A DNA stretch of 64,000 bases, taken from NCBI GenBank assembly GCA_002359215.1, contig DEMN01000012.1:685805-749804 (forward strand), written 5' to 3'. Shown piece after piece: positions 41,782 to 51,002 of this stretch. Numbering within the stretch: position 1 is the first letter of the stretch; each line of letters starts with the position of its first letter. The DNA comes from Flavobacteriales bacterium UBA2669. Lineage in GTDB: Bacteria > Bacteroidota > Bacteroidia > Flavobacteriales_E > Vicingaceae. The notes beneath the pieces are model-generated. The model was not told the DNA's origin and searched no databases. It was given only the letters and a program-made list of their open reading frames with translations. The position numbers were made by a program, and so were the translations under genes.

Positions 41782-42888
41782 ATGGCTGTAACCATAAAAT
41801 CATATACCACTGCCCAACTCGAGGAATTTATCCATTCGGAAGCCTTTAAACACCTGCCTGATTATCCTATTTCTAAGCAAAGAGCTATTTCTCACATTAA
41901 CAACCCCAGAGCAGATAAAGATGATGTAATTCTTTACTTGGCGATGCTAGACAATAAAATTGTTGGGTACAGGCTCTTATTAGTAGAAAATATTATTCAT
42001 AAAGGAACAACTGAAAAAGTTGCTTGGTACAGTTGCGTGTGGGTAGATCCTAACCAAAGAGGATTGGGCATTGCCAAAAAAATGGTAGATGCTGCCTTAA
42101 AAGATTGGGAGTTGAAAATTGTTTTTCAAGGACCGGTAAAAGCATCTAAACAGCTTTATACCAAAGATGGTTTTTTTAAACAGGTAGATTTAGCAGGCAT
42201 TAGAATGTATGCCCGATTCGATTTTAAAACCATTATTAAAAACAAACAACCCGGTTGGAAAATAGCTTTGCCTTTTGTGGGAGTGACAGACAAGTTGTTA
42301 AACGTGTTTGGAGATGTGTTATTAAACCTAAGAACACCAAGATTTAAAGCTGAAAGTAAAGTGTTGTATGTGAATGAAATTGACGAAGAGCTAAACGCTT
42401 TTCTGCTGAAACATCAACAAAACAGTCCGTTTAAGAGAGCTAAAGAAGAGTTGAACTGGATAATGAAATACCCTTGGGTATTCTCAGCACCCACTAATGA
42501 TGTGTTGGGTAAGAACTATTATTTCTCTTCCCTTTCAACAGATTTTAGGGTTTTTATGATAAAGCTTATGGATAACGAAAAGCAAGTTAAAGGCTTTATG
42601 TTGTTGCAAATTAGAGAAAAGCAACTAAGCGTTTACCAAACCTATTTAGAAGATGAAAAAGTAGCCGAAGCCGCTCAATTGATTTATCAGTTTGTAAAAA
42701 CCTATAAGTTAAATACCATTAGTGTATTTCAGCCGCAGTTGGTGAATTACTTCAATAAACATACTACGCCTTTCTTATATAAAAAAACATTGACCAGAGC
42801 TTATTTCTACTCCCATAAATTAGCCCATTATTTTGAGGAAGAACAACTTATCTTCCAAGCCGGTGATGGAGATATGGTGTTTACTTAA
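41782..42888 (+). CDS. GNAT-family protein, possibly two GNAT domains, in the aminolipid operon
   Basis: A 368-residue protein whose N-terminal half is a GNAT domain: L-D-N-K-I-V-G-Y-R-L-L, V-W-V-D-P-N-Q-R-G-L-G-I-A-K-K-M-V (acetyl-CoA-binding loop, about residues 91-107), and L-Y-T-K-D-G-F-F-K. The C-terminal half (about 200-368) looks like a second, diverged acyltransferase-like domain. It starts 11 bases after the OlsB-like gene. Its substrate is unknown; the operon position suggests it works with the aminolipid genes, which is inference only. Confidence 0.65.
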   Translation: MAVTIKSYTTAQLEEFIHSEAFKHLPDYPISKQRAISHINNPRADKDDVILYLAMLDNKIVGYRLLLVENIIHKGTTEKVAWYSCVWVDPNQRGLGIAKKMVDAALKDWELKIVFQGPVKASKQLYTKDGFFKQVDLAGIRMYARFDFKTIIKNKQPGWKIALPFVGVTDKLLNVFGDVLLNLRTPRFKAESKVLYVNEIDEELNAFLLKHQQNSPFKRAKEELNWIMKYPWVFSAPTNDVLGKNYYFSSLSTDFRVFMIKLMDNEKQVKGFMLLQIREKQLSVYQTYLEDEKVAEAAQLIYQFVKTYKLNTISVFQPQLVNYFNKHTTPFLYKKTLTRAYFYSHKLAHYFEEEQLIFQAGDGDMVFT

Positions 42889-42977
42889 TTGAAACTGGTA
42901 TAAGCTTATTTAGTTGTCTCGGCTATGAGTAGGAAAGAACAAGCAATTACTGAGAGCCATTGTTGGTTGTTCGTTTT

Positions 42978-43370
42978 TTATACAGTCGGTACATTTTCTA
43001 CTAAAATTTCATTCCCAGCCTTATCATAGTATGTGCAAGTCATTTTCTCAAGATTCACATTCCACTTTTCGATTCCTGTTTCTGCACAATGATTGCAAAA
43101 TGTAAAATAATCAGTTTCTCCTTTTTGGTGAATATTTAAATATTCACCAAATTGGTCTTTATTAGAAATGTCTGTGATTTTTAAATTGTAGTATTTTGGT
43201 TTTGATTTAGTTTGAAATCCATTCTTTCCAAAATATTTGGTATGACTGTCACAAACCCAAGTTTCAAAGGATACAACTCCTAGTTTCTTAATTTCTTGAA
43301 TATAATTTGGAAAATCAGCTCCTGATTTTACTTTTCCATGTGCAGATTCGATTTGTTCTACTGTAAACAT
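42978..43370 (-). CDS. DUF1398 family protein
   Basis: A 130-residue protein matching the DUF1398 pattern: E-Q-I-E-S-A-H-G-K-V-K-S-G-A-D-F-P-N-Y, Y-I-Q-E-I-K-K-L-G-V and the central W-V-C-D-S-H-T-K-Y-F-G. The rest is a C-terminal D-Y-F-T-F-C-N-H-C-A-E-T-G segment with an apparent C-x-x-C pair. It is cytosolic and of unknown function. It is followed on the same strand by nothing until 42977 and lies 11 bases downstream of the beta-propeller lipoprotein. Confidence 0.75.
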   Translation of the reverse strand: MFTVEQIESAHGKVKSGADFPNYIQEIKKLGVVSFETWVCDSHTKYFGKNGFQTKSKPKYYNLKITDISNKDQFGEYLNIHQKGETDYFTFCNHCAETGIEKWNVNLEKMTCTYYDKAGNEILVENVPTV

Positions 43371-43381
43371 TATTTAAATTT

Positions 43382-44446
43382 TTATTTATTTAATTCAAAC
43401 TTTTCGAAGCTTTTTCCATTACTTTTATAAACTCCGTCATTATCTGTTCCAAGCCAAATTATTCCGTTATTGTCTTGATAAATAGTAATTAGCAAGACAT
43501 CTTTTTCTTCATTATTGATTTCAAATTCTGATAAAGTTTTTCCATCATATTTCCATACTATGCCTCCATAATTTGTCATCCATAAATCGCCATTATTATC
43601 TGATAATCCAGAATTGAAATAATTAGGTTTATCTTTTTCAATTCCGTTTATTTTTTCATATTCTAATGTGTTTTGTTCGATTTTGTATTTGCTTATGAAA
43701 TTACTCAACCAAAAATAACCATCTTTGTCTTGAATCATTGAACGAACTCCAGGTGCTGTACCATTTGGAAGAATCGATAGTTCATTTTCACCAAACCACA
43801 TAAATGATTGTCCGTCATATCGAAAAGCTCCCGCTACGAATGTCCCAAACCAAATATTTCCATCTTTGTCTTTGTTTACTTTATAGACCGAATAAGGGTT
43901 GTTGTTATTGAATGGACTTACGAGCGTGTCAATTCCAAATGTCTTTTTTAAATTTTGTCGTGGTAATTTTAATTCAAAAAGAGAATCTCCATCGTAACGA
44001 TATACATCGTTTGCATTGTAACCAAACCATAAATCATTGGTTTCTAATTTCCATTTGTTATTTTTTGAAACGATTGGCTTTAGTGTTGTAAATAATTTTC
44101 CATCATATTTACTAATTCCGTTGGCTGTTTCAATAAATATATTTCCAGATTTGTCTTCTTGAATTCCTCTGATTGTATTGTCTACCAATCCGTTCTCTGT
44201 TGTAATTTGTTTTAAATCTTTCCCATTAAGATGAAAAATTCCTACTCCATTACTTCCAAACCAAAAATTCTCTTTTGAATCTTGAAATATGACCCAAATT
44301 CTATTATCGAGTTGCAATACTGATTTGCCAAGTTCATTTGTTTTATTTTCAGCAATTTTCTGTTCGCTTTTTACTTGTCCATTGCAGGATAAAAAAGTAC
44401 TCAAAACGAAAATCAGCAGAATTATTTTTATTAAATTAATATTCAT
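43382..44446 (-). CDS. Two-component-regulator-propeller-like lipoprotein
   Basis: A 354-residue lipoprotein: signal peptide ending L-S-C-N-G (lipobox with Cys about residue 21), then about seven W-F-G-S/T-x-G-V-G-type Reg_prop units with the recurrent pattern D-x-x-G-N/F-x-W-F/L-G (for example K-E-N-F-W-F-G-S-N-G, D-G-N-I-W-F-G-T-F). Reg_prop blades form a beta-propeller, usually the sensor domain of hybrid histidine kinases, but here no kinase is attached. It may therefore bind a ligand at the cell surface or periplasm. It is transcribed with the DUF1398 gene downstream. Confidence 0.75.
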   Translation of the reverse strand: MNINLIKIILLIFVLSTFLSCNGQVKSEQKIAENKTNELGKSVLQLDNRIWVIFQDSKENFWFGSNGVGIFHLNGKDLKQITTENGLVDNTIRGIQEDKSGNIFIETANGISKYDGKLFTTLKPIVSKNNKWKLETNDLWFGYNANDVYRYDGDSLFELKLPRQNLKKTFGIDTLVSPFNNNNPYSVYKVNKDKDGNIWFGTFVAGAFRYDGQSFMWFGENELSILPNGTAPGVRSMIQDKDGYFWLSNFISKYKIEQNTLEYEKINGIEKDKPNYFNSGLSDNNGDLWMTNYGGIVWKYDGKTLSEFEINNEEKDVLLITIYQDNNGIIWLGTDNDGVYKSNGKSFEKFELNK

Positions 44447-44500
44447 TTTATTCGAGTATTTCTGGTTTTGTTAAATTACTGGCAACTTGTATATATGTAA

Positions 44501-44551
44501 ACCAAAGGTATACATGTCTAACATAATGCTGCTGTATATATACCTTTTGGT
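44501..44551. repeat. Imperfect inverted repeat between the propeller lipoprotein and cysH
   Basis: ACCAAAGGTATA (44501-44512) pairs with TATACCTTTTGGT (44539-44551) with one bulge. It sits between the end of cysH (44593) and the start of the propeller gene (44446). It could be a terminator-like hairpin for cysH, but no T tail follows on the minus strand. Confidence 0.5.
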
Positions 44552-44592
44552 GCACTTATACTTTTTTGTAAATGTATAAAATAAATTAGAAT

Positions 44593-45282
44593 TTACAAAT
44601 GCAGGCCGCATTCGGTTTTGGGGTTGTTGTTCCACCTGCCGTTTCGGTCTTCACCGGGTACGGTACAGTGTTCACACCCTATAGAAAAATACCCTTTAGA
44701 AATTAACGGGTGGAAAGGCAAATGGTGCTCTCTAATGTAATTGTCTCTATCTTCACGAGAAACATCTAACAAAGGATAAAACTTAAGAATACCACCACGC
44801 TCTTCAAAAATATCTAAGCTTGCTCTGTAGTCGCTCTGCCATGCCATTAATCCGGAAACCCAAACGGTATGGTTTTCTTTTAAAGCTTCTAAGGGTTCTA
44901 CTTTGTTAATGGAGCAACATAAGTCAGGGTCTTTTTTCCAGGTTTGGTCTTTGGTGGTAAAATCATGTTTCCACTTTTCGGCACCAACGCTGGTTACTTT
45001 TAAGTTATACAATTGGGTAAGGTAATCTTTATAAATAATGGTGTCTTTAAAATGGTAACCGGTATCTATAAACAATACTTCCTGAGATGGATGGATGTCT
45101 GAAAATAGCTTGAGTAGTAGAGCAGAAGTTCCGGCAAAAGAGGAGGTGAGCATTATTTCAGCCTCATTAAAATCTATATACAATTCGCTAACCCTTTGTT
45201 CGGGAGTTAATGTTCTGTATTTTTGGTTTAATTCGGCTATGCTTGTTGGGCTAAAAGTTCTTTTACTATTTTCTACACTCAT
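44593..45282 (-). CDS. cysH: Phosphoadenylyl/adenylyl-sulfate reductase (thioredoxin-dependent)
   Basis: A 229-residue CysH. It has the PAPS/APS reductase core: S-S-F-A-G-T-S-A-L-L, F-I-D-T-G-Y-H-F (about residues 71-78), a cluster-binding C-C pair at Cys122-Cys123 and C-E-H-C at Cys203 and Cys206. The C-terminal catalytic Cys225 is in E-C-G-L-H-L. The paired cysteines indicate a [4Fe-4S]-containing enzyme, the type that uses APS, as expected outside the Gammaproteobacteria. It reduces activated sulfate to sulfite. No sulfurylase genes are adjacent; a TauE/SafE transporter follows upstream. TAGTTTTG box at complement 45308-45315. Confidence 0.93.
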   Translation of the reverse strand: MSVENSKRTFSPTSIAELNQKYRTLTPEQRVSELYIDFNEAEIMLTSSFAGTSALLLKLFSDIHPSQEVLFIDTGYHFKDTIIYKDYLTQLYNLKVTSVGAEKWKHDFTTKDQTWKKDPDLCCSINKVEPLEALKENHTVWVSGLMAWQSDYRASLDIFEERGGILKFYPLLDVSREDRDNYIREHHLPFHPLISKGYFSIGCEHCTVPGEDRNGRWNNNPKTECGLHL

Positions 45283-45307
45283 ATAGTCGCTATTAAAATA
45301 ATAGGTG

Positions 45308-45315
45308 CAAAACTA
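45308..45315 (-). promoter_or_regulatory. -7 box (TAGTTTTG, minus strand) for cysH
   Basis: CAAAACTA on the plus strand, 26 bases before the cysH ATG at 45282. Confidence 0.5.
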
Positions 45316-45401
45316 TAAAAACTAAATAGCAATTAAACTGATGATAGTCATAATTTAGGTGAAGCGTTTAAAAGTTTAAAAGTTTATGAGATTGATAAGC
45401 A

Positions 45402-46136
45402 TTACCAATTAAAAATATACTTGTTTATTTGAAAAAGACAAGTAAGGATAATTACCGCCAGTACAAACATCCTGAAAAAGTGTTGAGGCGTTTTTTCGAG
45501 GATTAATTTCCCTACATAACTTCCTAAAAAGCTTATGCCTATTAATATAGGAATGGTAACTAAAAATTCTTTAACGATGTAGCCATTAAAGAAATAAACA
45601 ATGGTTCTGCTGGCATCAACACCCAAATCTATTAAGGCAGAAGTAGCAATAAAAATTTCTTTTTCCAAGCTAAAAGCGGTTAAGGTTAGTCCTCTAATCG
45701 CACCACCTGTTCCAATTAATCCTGCCAAAAAGCCCGAAGCCATACCACCTAAATAAAGGTTTTTGTTACTTTTTTCAATTTTTTTATTGGCATAAATAAT
45801 TAAGTAAACGGCTAATGCAATAAGCAGCAAACTCATGAGCAGCTCTAATTCTTGTTGAGGAACGAACTTGCTCAGAAAAGCACCAATGATTACAAAGATT
45901 ACGGCAGGAATCCCCAATTTAATGGCTACATTTTTATCCAAGCCCTTTCTAAATAAAAATATTTTAGAGAGGTTGCTAAACACATGAAAAAGAGCGGTTA
46001 TTCCTAATACAACCTTAAAATCGAAAAAAATGGAAGCAATGGGTACAAATAGGATAGAAGAACCAAAACCACTAACCGTTCCGATAACTTCGGCAATAAA
46101 AGCAAGGATGTAAAACAGGTAATATTTTTCTATCAT
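45402..46136 (-). CDS. TauE/SafE-family sulfite exporter-like permease
   Basis: A 244-residue membrane protein with eight hydrophobic segments. It has the TauE/SafE repeat arrangement, with V-S-G-F-G-S-S-I-L-F-V-P-I at the N-terminus and the second-half counterpart A-G-L-I-G-T-G-G-A-I-R-G-L. The family transports sulfite, sulfoacetate or other small organic anions. Its position upstream of cysH on the same strand, 119 bases away, suggests a role with sulfur assimilation, though cysH has its own promoter box. Confidence 0.85.
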   Translation of the reverse strand: MIEKYYLFYILAFIAEVIGTVSGFGSSILFVPIASIFFDFKVVLGITALFHVFSNLSKIFLFRKGLDKNVAIKLGIPAVIFVIIGAFLSKFVPQQELELLMSLLLIALAVYLIIYANKKIEKSNKNLYLGGMASGFLAGLIGTGGAIRGLTLTAFSLEKEIFIATSALIDLGVDASRTIVYFFNGYIVKEFLVTIPILIGISFLGSYVGKLILEKTPQHFFRMFVLAVIILTCLFQINKYIFNW

Positions 46137-46159
46137 GTATGCGCTGACAAATAATTGAT

Positions 46160-47485
46160 TTACTGATTTTTAGTGTTGATGGTTTGAAAACCAATAAGTT
46201 CATCATAAATTCTATTGGGTAGCCTGTGGTAAACCAACACCATGTAATCGTTTTCGGTTTGGGAGTGCGAACCTTCAATTTCTGTCATGTCGCCCGTAGT
46301 TTTAGCACCATCTTTTAATAGGCAATAGGTGTAATTATAAAAACCTTGCTTAAGCATAACATCTGTAGTGTAGCTACTTGAGGCAGAGTCGTAAGCCATC
46401 TTAAAGTCATCTTTAAATTTCCAATCGCTTAGTTTACCAAACACATAAAAAACACCGTCTTTAGGAGGAACATTGGCTAGTGTAAAATGTACATTAACAT
46501 AGTCGGCTTCTACTTCGCTTCTTTCTCCTTCATTTCGTTTAATCAAAAAGTTCCCGTTAATATCGGGATTGGTCGTATATCGTTTATATGATCGGTTTTC
46601 ATCCGGTACCAAGTAAGCCTCATTCATTTTCTTTACACTGTTGAATTCAATGCGTTCTACATTTAAGGTTTGGTAACGGATACTTTTTAAATCAAACTCT
46701 CTAAACTCGTTGTTACCATAAAAGCTATTTTCCGTTTCATAATCATACACCAATTCTTGTCCTTTAATAAAACGGGGTGGAAGGTTGTAAATGGCATTGT
46801 CCCATCTAAAGTTTTGCATAATTACTACTTGTAAGTCCTTAAAAGGGTCAATAATTTCGTAGCCCGTATGGTCGATGTTAAAATCAATTTCTTGTTTGGT
46901 AAACTGATGTTCTACATTGGTAGCTCTTTTTGGGTCGATGGTAATAGAAACTTTGCTATCATAAACCATAAATCGTTTAGTAAGCATGGGTTTATCTTCT
47001 TTTCCGTTTTCGTAAACCTTTATAAGATAATTGCCTGATTTGGTAAATGAAATGTTTTCGTTAGGAATTTGTAATTGGTAATGTAAATAAGGGATATCTG
47101 TATTAATAGAATATTGGTAATCGAAAATGATATCTTCAAAAAAGCCATTAATGTATTCGTTGGGTCTAAGGTCGGAAGGAGTCCAGTTAGCATTGCAATG
47201 CACAACAGAATAATAATAATCTCGGGGAAGGGTTTTAAAATCATCAAAACTTAACAGCAATTGTTCGGTTCCATTTAATGGAATAATAGGATTACTTAAA
47301 GGGGTTCCTGTATGATGAAGTAGTACCGTTTTTATATGATCAACATAAATATAGTCTTCATATCTTAAATAATTATTGCCTGTATAATCGTCCGAAATAG
47401 TTTCTTTTGATATAAAACTTGAAATAAAAATAAATAAGCTAATAGAAAATGCAGAAATAACTATTGTTGGGAAGATTTTTTTCAT
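46160..47485 (-). CDS. Type IX secretion system Plug protein (DUF5103)
   Basis: A 441-residue protein with a signal-anchor-like N-terminus (M-K-K-I-F-P-T-I-V-I-S-A-F, about residues 1-25). It matches the T9SS plug/DUF5103 family: Y-D-D-Y-I-Y-V-D-H-like strand (about 43-52), L-L-S-F-D-D-F and the Y-Y-S-V-V-H-C-N-A-N-W segment (about 92-102), then F-F-E-D-I-I-F-D-Y-Q-Y-S. Plug sits in the SprA outer-membrane translocon and gates T9SS export. With GldE at 29734 it points to a T9SS/gliding-type organism. The TauE gene is 23 bases downstream. Confidence 0.88.
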   Translation of the reverse strand: MKKIFPTIVISAFSISLFIFISSFISKETISDDYTGNNYLRYEDYIYVDHIKTVLLHHTGTPLSNPIIPLNGTEQLLLSFDDFKTLPRDYYYSVVHCNANWTPSDLRPNEYINGFFEDIIFDYQYSINTDIPYLHYQLQIPNENISFTKSGNYLIKVYENGKEDKPMLTKRFMVYDSKVSITIDPKRATNVEHQFTKQEIDFNIDHTGYEIIDPFKDLQVVIMQNFRWDNAIYNLPPRFIKGQELVYDYETENSFYGNNEFREFDLKSIRYQTLNVERIEFNSVKKMNEAYLVPDENRSYKRYTTNPDINGNFLIKRNEGERSEVEADYVNVHFTLANVPPKDGVFYVFGKLSDWKFKDDFKMAYDSASSSYTTDVMLKQGFYNYTYCLLKDGAKTTGDMTEIEGSHSQTENDYMVLVYHRLPNRIYDELIGFQTINTKNQ

Positions 47486-47643
47486 TGAATAAAGAAAATT
47501 AAAATAAATAAAACGTTGGTTATCAAAACGTCAACATTTAAGCCAAAAAAGGTGTTAATAAAAATATTCATCAGTAAAATTAAGATATTAAGCGATGTTA
47601 AGCGAGTAGTTGTCAAATAAAGTTTATTTTTTTTAATATTTCC

Positions 47644-47673
47644 TTTGCCAGATTACCGAATTTTATAATTTTG
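47644..47673 (+). promoter_or_regulatory. Complete Bacteroidota promoter for the nqr operon (TTTG-N18-TAATTTTG)
   Basis: A -33 element TTTG (47644-47647) and a -7 element TAATTTTG (47666-47673) are separated by 18 bases, an excellent match to the consensus. The -7 box ends 29 bases before the nqrA ATG. Confidence 0.75.
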
Positions 47674-47702
47674 TCGCAGTTATAATTTAATCTAAAAAAA
47701 CT

Positions 47703-49052
47703 ATGTCAAAAGACGTTAAGATTAAAAGGGGAGCAAATATTAACCTAAAAGGTGCTGCCGAAAAATTACACACTAATACTATTACTGCAACAGAAGTTGT
47801 TTTAAAGCCTACCGATTTTCCTACTTTAATACCAAAACTTTCTGTAAAAGTTGGTGATAAAGTTAAAGCAGGTTCTCCGTTATTTTATAATAAGGAGGTG
47901 GAAGAGGTTTTATTTACATCACCGGTTAGTGGAGAAGTGATAGATATTGTTAGAGGTGATAAAAGAAAAATTTTAGAAATAAAAGTAAAAGCGGATGCTG
48001 AAATTCAATATGAATCTTTTAAGCAAGCAGATGCTGCCACTTTGTCGAGAGAAGAAGTGATAGAAAATATGCTGAAAAGTGGTATTTGGCCATTTATCAG
48101 ACAAAGACCTTATGATATTATAGCCAATCCTAAAGATATGCCAAAATCTATTCACATTACAGCGATAGATACAGCTCCATTAGCACCAGATTATGGTTTT
48201 ATTGCTCATGGTAAATCAGCAGAATTTCAAGCAGGATTAGATGCGTTGGTAAAACTTACAGATGGTAAGGTTCATTTAAACATAAATGGTAACGCTAATG
48301 CTGATGAAGTTTTTACAACTGCTAAGAACGTTCAGATAAATAAAATAGCAGGACCACATCCTGCCGGAAATGTTGGAATTCAAATTCATAAAATAGAACC
48401 AATAAACAAAGGAGAAGTTGTTTGGACACTTAAAGCACTTGATGTTTTAACTATAGGAAAACTTTTTAAAGAAGGTAAGTTTGATGCAACTCGTTCTATT
48501 GCCTTTGCCGGTTCTTTAGTAAAGAAACCATCTTATATTAAAACTATTTTAGGAGCTAAAATAGATGCTATTATTAAAGGAAATGTAGAAGAGGGTGGAA
48601 GATATATTAGTGGAAACCCATTAACAGGAACAAAAATTCCAGAAGATGGTTATTTAAGTTTTTATGATTATCAATTAACCGTTATTCCTGAAGGTGGAAA
48701 CAACCAGTTTATGGGATGGTTAGCACCAGGTTTTGATAAGTTTAGCCTTTCAGGAACATTTTTCTCTAAATTAATGCCTAACAAAAAATACGATTTAAAT
48801 ACCAATATGAATGGTGAAGAAAGATCACTAGTTGTTACAGGCGAATATGAGAAAGTTTTCCCTATGGATATTTATCCAGTTCAATTACTAAAATCTATTA
48901 TGGTAGATGATATTGATAACATGGAAAAATTAGGTATTTATGAAGTAGCTCCTGAAGATTTTGCACTTTGCGAATATGCGTGTACTTCAAAAACTCCCGT
49001 TCAACAGTATGTTAGAGAAGGGTTGAATAAGCTTAAAAAAGAAATGAGCTAA
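47703..49052 (+). CDS. nqrA: Na+-translocating NADH:quinone reductase subunit A
   Basis: A 449-residue soluble subunit of the sodium-pumping NADH:ubiquinone oxidoreductase. Family likeness is clear: I-K-R-G-A-N-I-N-L-K-G-A-A-E near the N-terminus, F-P-T-L-I-P-K-L-S-V-K-V-G-D, G-P-H-P-A-G-N-V-G-I-Q-I-H (about residues 219-231) and the C-terminal F-A-L-C-E-Y-A-C-T-S-K-T-P-V-Q segment. It is the first gene of nqrABCDEF. The complex couples electron flow from NADH to quinone with export of Na+, giving a sodium-motive force. Confidence 0.96.
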   Translation: MSKDVKIKRGANINLKGAAEKLHTNTITATEVVLKPTDFPTLIPKLSVKVGDKVKAGSPLFYNKEVEEVLFTSPVSGEVIDIVRGDKRKILEIKVKADAEIQYESFKQADAATLSREEVIENMLKSGIWPFIRQRPYDIIANPKDMPKSIHITAIDTAPLAPDYGFIAHGKSAEFQAGLDALVKLTDGKVHLNINGNANADEVFTTAKNVQINKIAGPHPAGNVGIQIHKIEPINKGEVVWTLKALDVLTIGKLFKEGKFDATRSIAFAGSLVKKPSYIKTILGAKIDAIIKGNVEEGGRYISGNPLTGTKIPEDGYLSFYDYQLTVIPEGGNNQFMGWLAPGFDKFSLSGTFFSKLMPNKKYDLNTNMNGEERSLVVTGEYEKVFPMDIYPVQLLKSIMVDDIDNMEKLGIYEVAPEDFALCEYACTSKTPVQQYVREGLNKLKKEMS

Positions 49053-49100
49053 TAATAAATATAAAAGTAAACTGTAAGCACTTACACTTATAATAAACAT

Positions 49101-50291
49101 ATGAAAGCATTAGACAATTTTATGCAAAAAATAAAGCCGAAAGCTGACGGAAAATTTCCTTTGGCTTATACGGTTTGGGATGGAATGTACACCTTGTTTT
49201 TTGTACCTGGTCATACCAACAAAAATGGTGTACACATTAGAGATGGAATAGACTTAAAAAGAACCATGGTAATGGTAATTTTTGCTTTAATTCCTTCTTT
49301 ATTGTTTGGTATTTATAATGTTGGACATCAACACTTTTTAGCCTTAGGAGAAGTTACTAATGCTAACCATGTGTGTGATATGTTTATGGATAAATTTATT
49401 TTTGGAGCGTTAAAAGTACTTCCAATAATAATTGTTTCCTATGGAGTTGGATTAGGTGTAGAATTTATTTTTGCTGCATTTAACAGACATGCTATTCAAG
49501 AAGGATTTTTGGTTTCAGGGATGTTAATTCCATTAGTGTTGCCTGTTGATGTACCGCTTTGGATGGTAGGTGTTGCAACTATTTTTGCTGTTGTAATTGG
49601 GAAAGAAGTATTTGGTGGAACAGGAATGAACATTGTAAACGTTGCATTAACTGCCAGAGCATTTTTATTCTTTGCTTATCCAACTAAAATGTCTGGAGAT
49701 GAAGTATGGATAAATACAAGCTTAGAAGAAGGTCAACAATTAGTTGATGGTTTTTCAGGAGCTACACCATTAGCACAAGCAGTTAAAGGAGGTACAGAAG
49801 CTTTAAATACTATGAATGCTAGTGTTATGGAATCATTCATTGGTTTTATTCCAGGTTCTATAGGAGAAACATCTGCTTTAGCAATAGGTTTAGGAGCTTT
49901 GTTATTATTAATTACAGGTATTGCAAGTTGGAGAATAATGCTGTCTACTTTCGTTGGTGGTTATGTTATGGCTTTATTATTTAACCTATGGGGAGCAAAT
50001 CCATTTATGGAGTTAACACCATTACATCAGTTAGTAATAGGAGGGTTTGCATTTGGAGCTGTATTTATGGCAACCGATCCTGTTACAGGTTCTCAAACAA
50101 ATACAGGTAAATATATATATGGTTTTTTTATTGGCGTTTTTGCAATAATGATTAGAGTGTTTAACCCAGCATATCCGGAAGGAGTAATGTTAGCTATTTT
50201 GTTTATGAATATTATGGCTCCATTAATTGATCATTATGTTGTTGCAGCAAATATTAAAAGAAGACTTAAAAGAGTTAGTGTTAAAGCTTAA
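49101..50291 (+). CDS. nqrB: Na+-translocating NADH:quinone reductase subunit B
   Basis: A 396-residue membrane subunit with about ten helices. It carries the covalent-FMN site S-G-A-T-P-L-A-Q with the flavinylated Thr at residue 222, plus A-T-D-P-V-T-G-S and G-K-E-V-F-G-G-T-G-M-N-I-V-N family motifs. NqrB is the main Na+ channel-forming and quinone-interacting subunit. It lies 48 bases downstream of nqrA. Confidence 0.96.
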   Translation: MKALDNFMQKIKPKADGKFPLAYTVWDGMYTLFFVPGHTNKNGVHIRDGIDLKRTMVMVIFALIPSLLFGIYNVGHQHFLALGEVTNANHVCDMFMDKFIFGALKVLPIIIVSYGVGLGVEFIFAAFNRHAIQEGFLVSGMLIPLVLPVDVPLWMVGVATIFAVVIGKEVFGGTGMNIVNVALTARAFLFFAYPTKMSGDEVWINTSLEEGQQLVDGFSGATPLAQAVKGGTEALNTMNASVMESFIGFIPGSIGETSALAIGLGALLLLITGIASWRIMLSTFVGGYVMALLFNLWGANPFMELTPLHQLVIGGFAFGAVFMATDPVTGSQTNTGKYIYGFFIGVFAIMIRVFNPAYPEGVMLAILFMNIMAPLIDHYVVAANIKRRLKRVSVKA

Positions 50292-50303
50292 ACTATAAAA
50301 AAA

Positions 50304-50990
50304 ATGGATGTAAATAGTAATAAATATACCATAGGATTCTCAATCGTGATGGTAGTAATAGTAGCGCTATTGTTGGCTTTTGCTTCAGAAGGTTTAAAAC
50401 CTATGCAAAACCAAAATATAGAACGCGAAAAAATGCAAAATATTCTTAAGTCTGTTGGTATAGAAGTAACAAGAGACGAAGCTAAAGATGCTTATAACAA
50501 ATACATTACAGAAGAAATTGTATTGAATGATAAAGGAGAACAAATTGAAGGGGATGCGTTTAAAGTAGATGTATTGAAAGAATATAAATCTGGTGGGCAA
50601 AAAAACTTTCCAATTTATATTTATGAAAGTGAAGGAAGTAAAAAGTATATTATTCCATTAGTGGGTAAAGGGCTTTGGGGACCAATTTGGGGTTACATAG
50701 CTCTTGAAGAAGATAAAAATACTGTTGCGGGTGCATCTTTCGATCACAAAGGAGAAACTCCAGGGCTAGGAGCAGAAATTAATCAAGGTTGGTTTCAAGA
50801 ACCATTTGTTGGAAAGAAAATTTTTGATGAATCAGGAAATTATCAATCAATTAAAGTTATTAAAGGTGGTGCTCCGGAAGGTGATAAGCATGGTGTTGAT
50901 GCTATTAGTGGCGGAACAATTACCGGAAATGGTGTTACTGAAATGCTAGTAAGAACACTAAAAACTTATGAACCATATTTAAAATCTTAA
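50304..50990 (+). CDS. nqrC: Na+-translocating NADH:quinone reductase subunit C
   Basis: A 228-residue subunit with one N-terminal membrane helix (about residues 10-28) and an exported domain. The covalent FMN motif is D-A-I-S-G-G-T-I-T with the flavinylated Thr about residue 205 (S-G-G-T instead of the more usual S-G-A-T). G-L-W-G-P-I-W-G and H-K-G-E-T-P-G-L-G-A-E-I are also present. It begins 12 bases after nqrB. FMN is attached by the ApbE transferase, not encoded in this window. Confidence 0.95.
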   Translation: MDVNSNKYTIGFSIVMVVIVALLLAFASEGLKPMQNQNIEREKMQNILKSVGIEVTRDEAKDAYNKYITEEIVLNDKGEQIEGDAFKVDVLKEYKSGGQKNFPIYIYESEGSKKYIIPLVGKGLWGPIWGYIALEEDKNTVAGASFDHKGETPGLGAEINQGWFQEPFVGKKIFDESGNYQSIKVIKGGAPEGDKHGVDAISGGTITGNGVTEMLVRTLKTYEPYLKS

Positions 50991-51002
50991 TACTATAAAA
51001 TT

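Noticed and set aside
44470..44521. attC-like integron site (GTTAAAT and GTCTAAC core words)
   Set aside because: The core words are in the wrong order for attC, and no integrase or cassette array is present.
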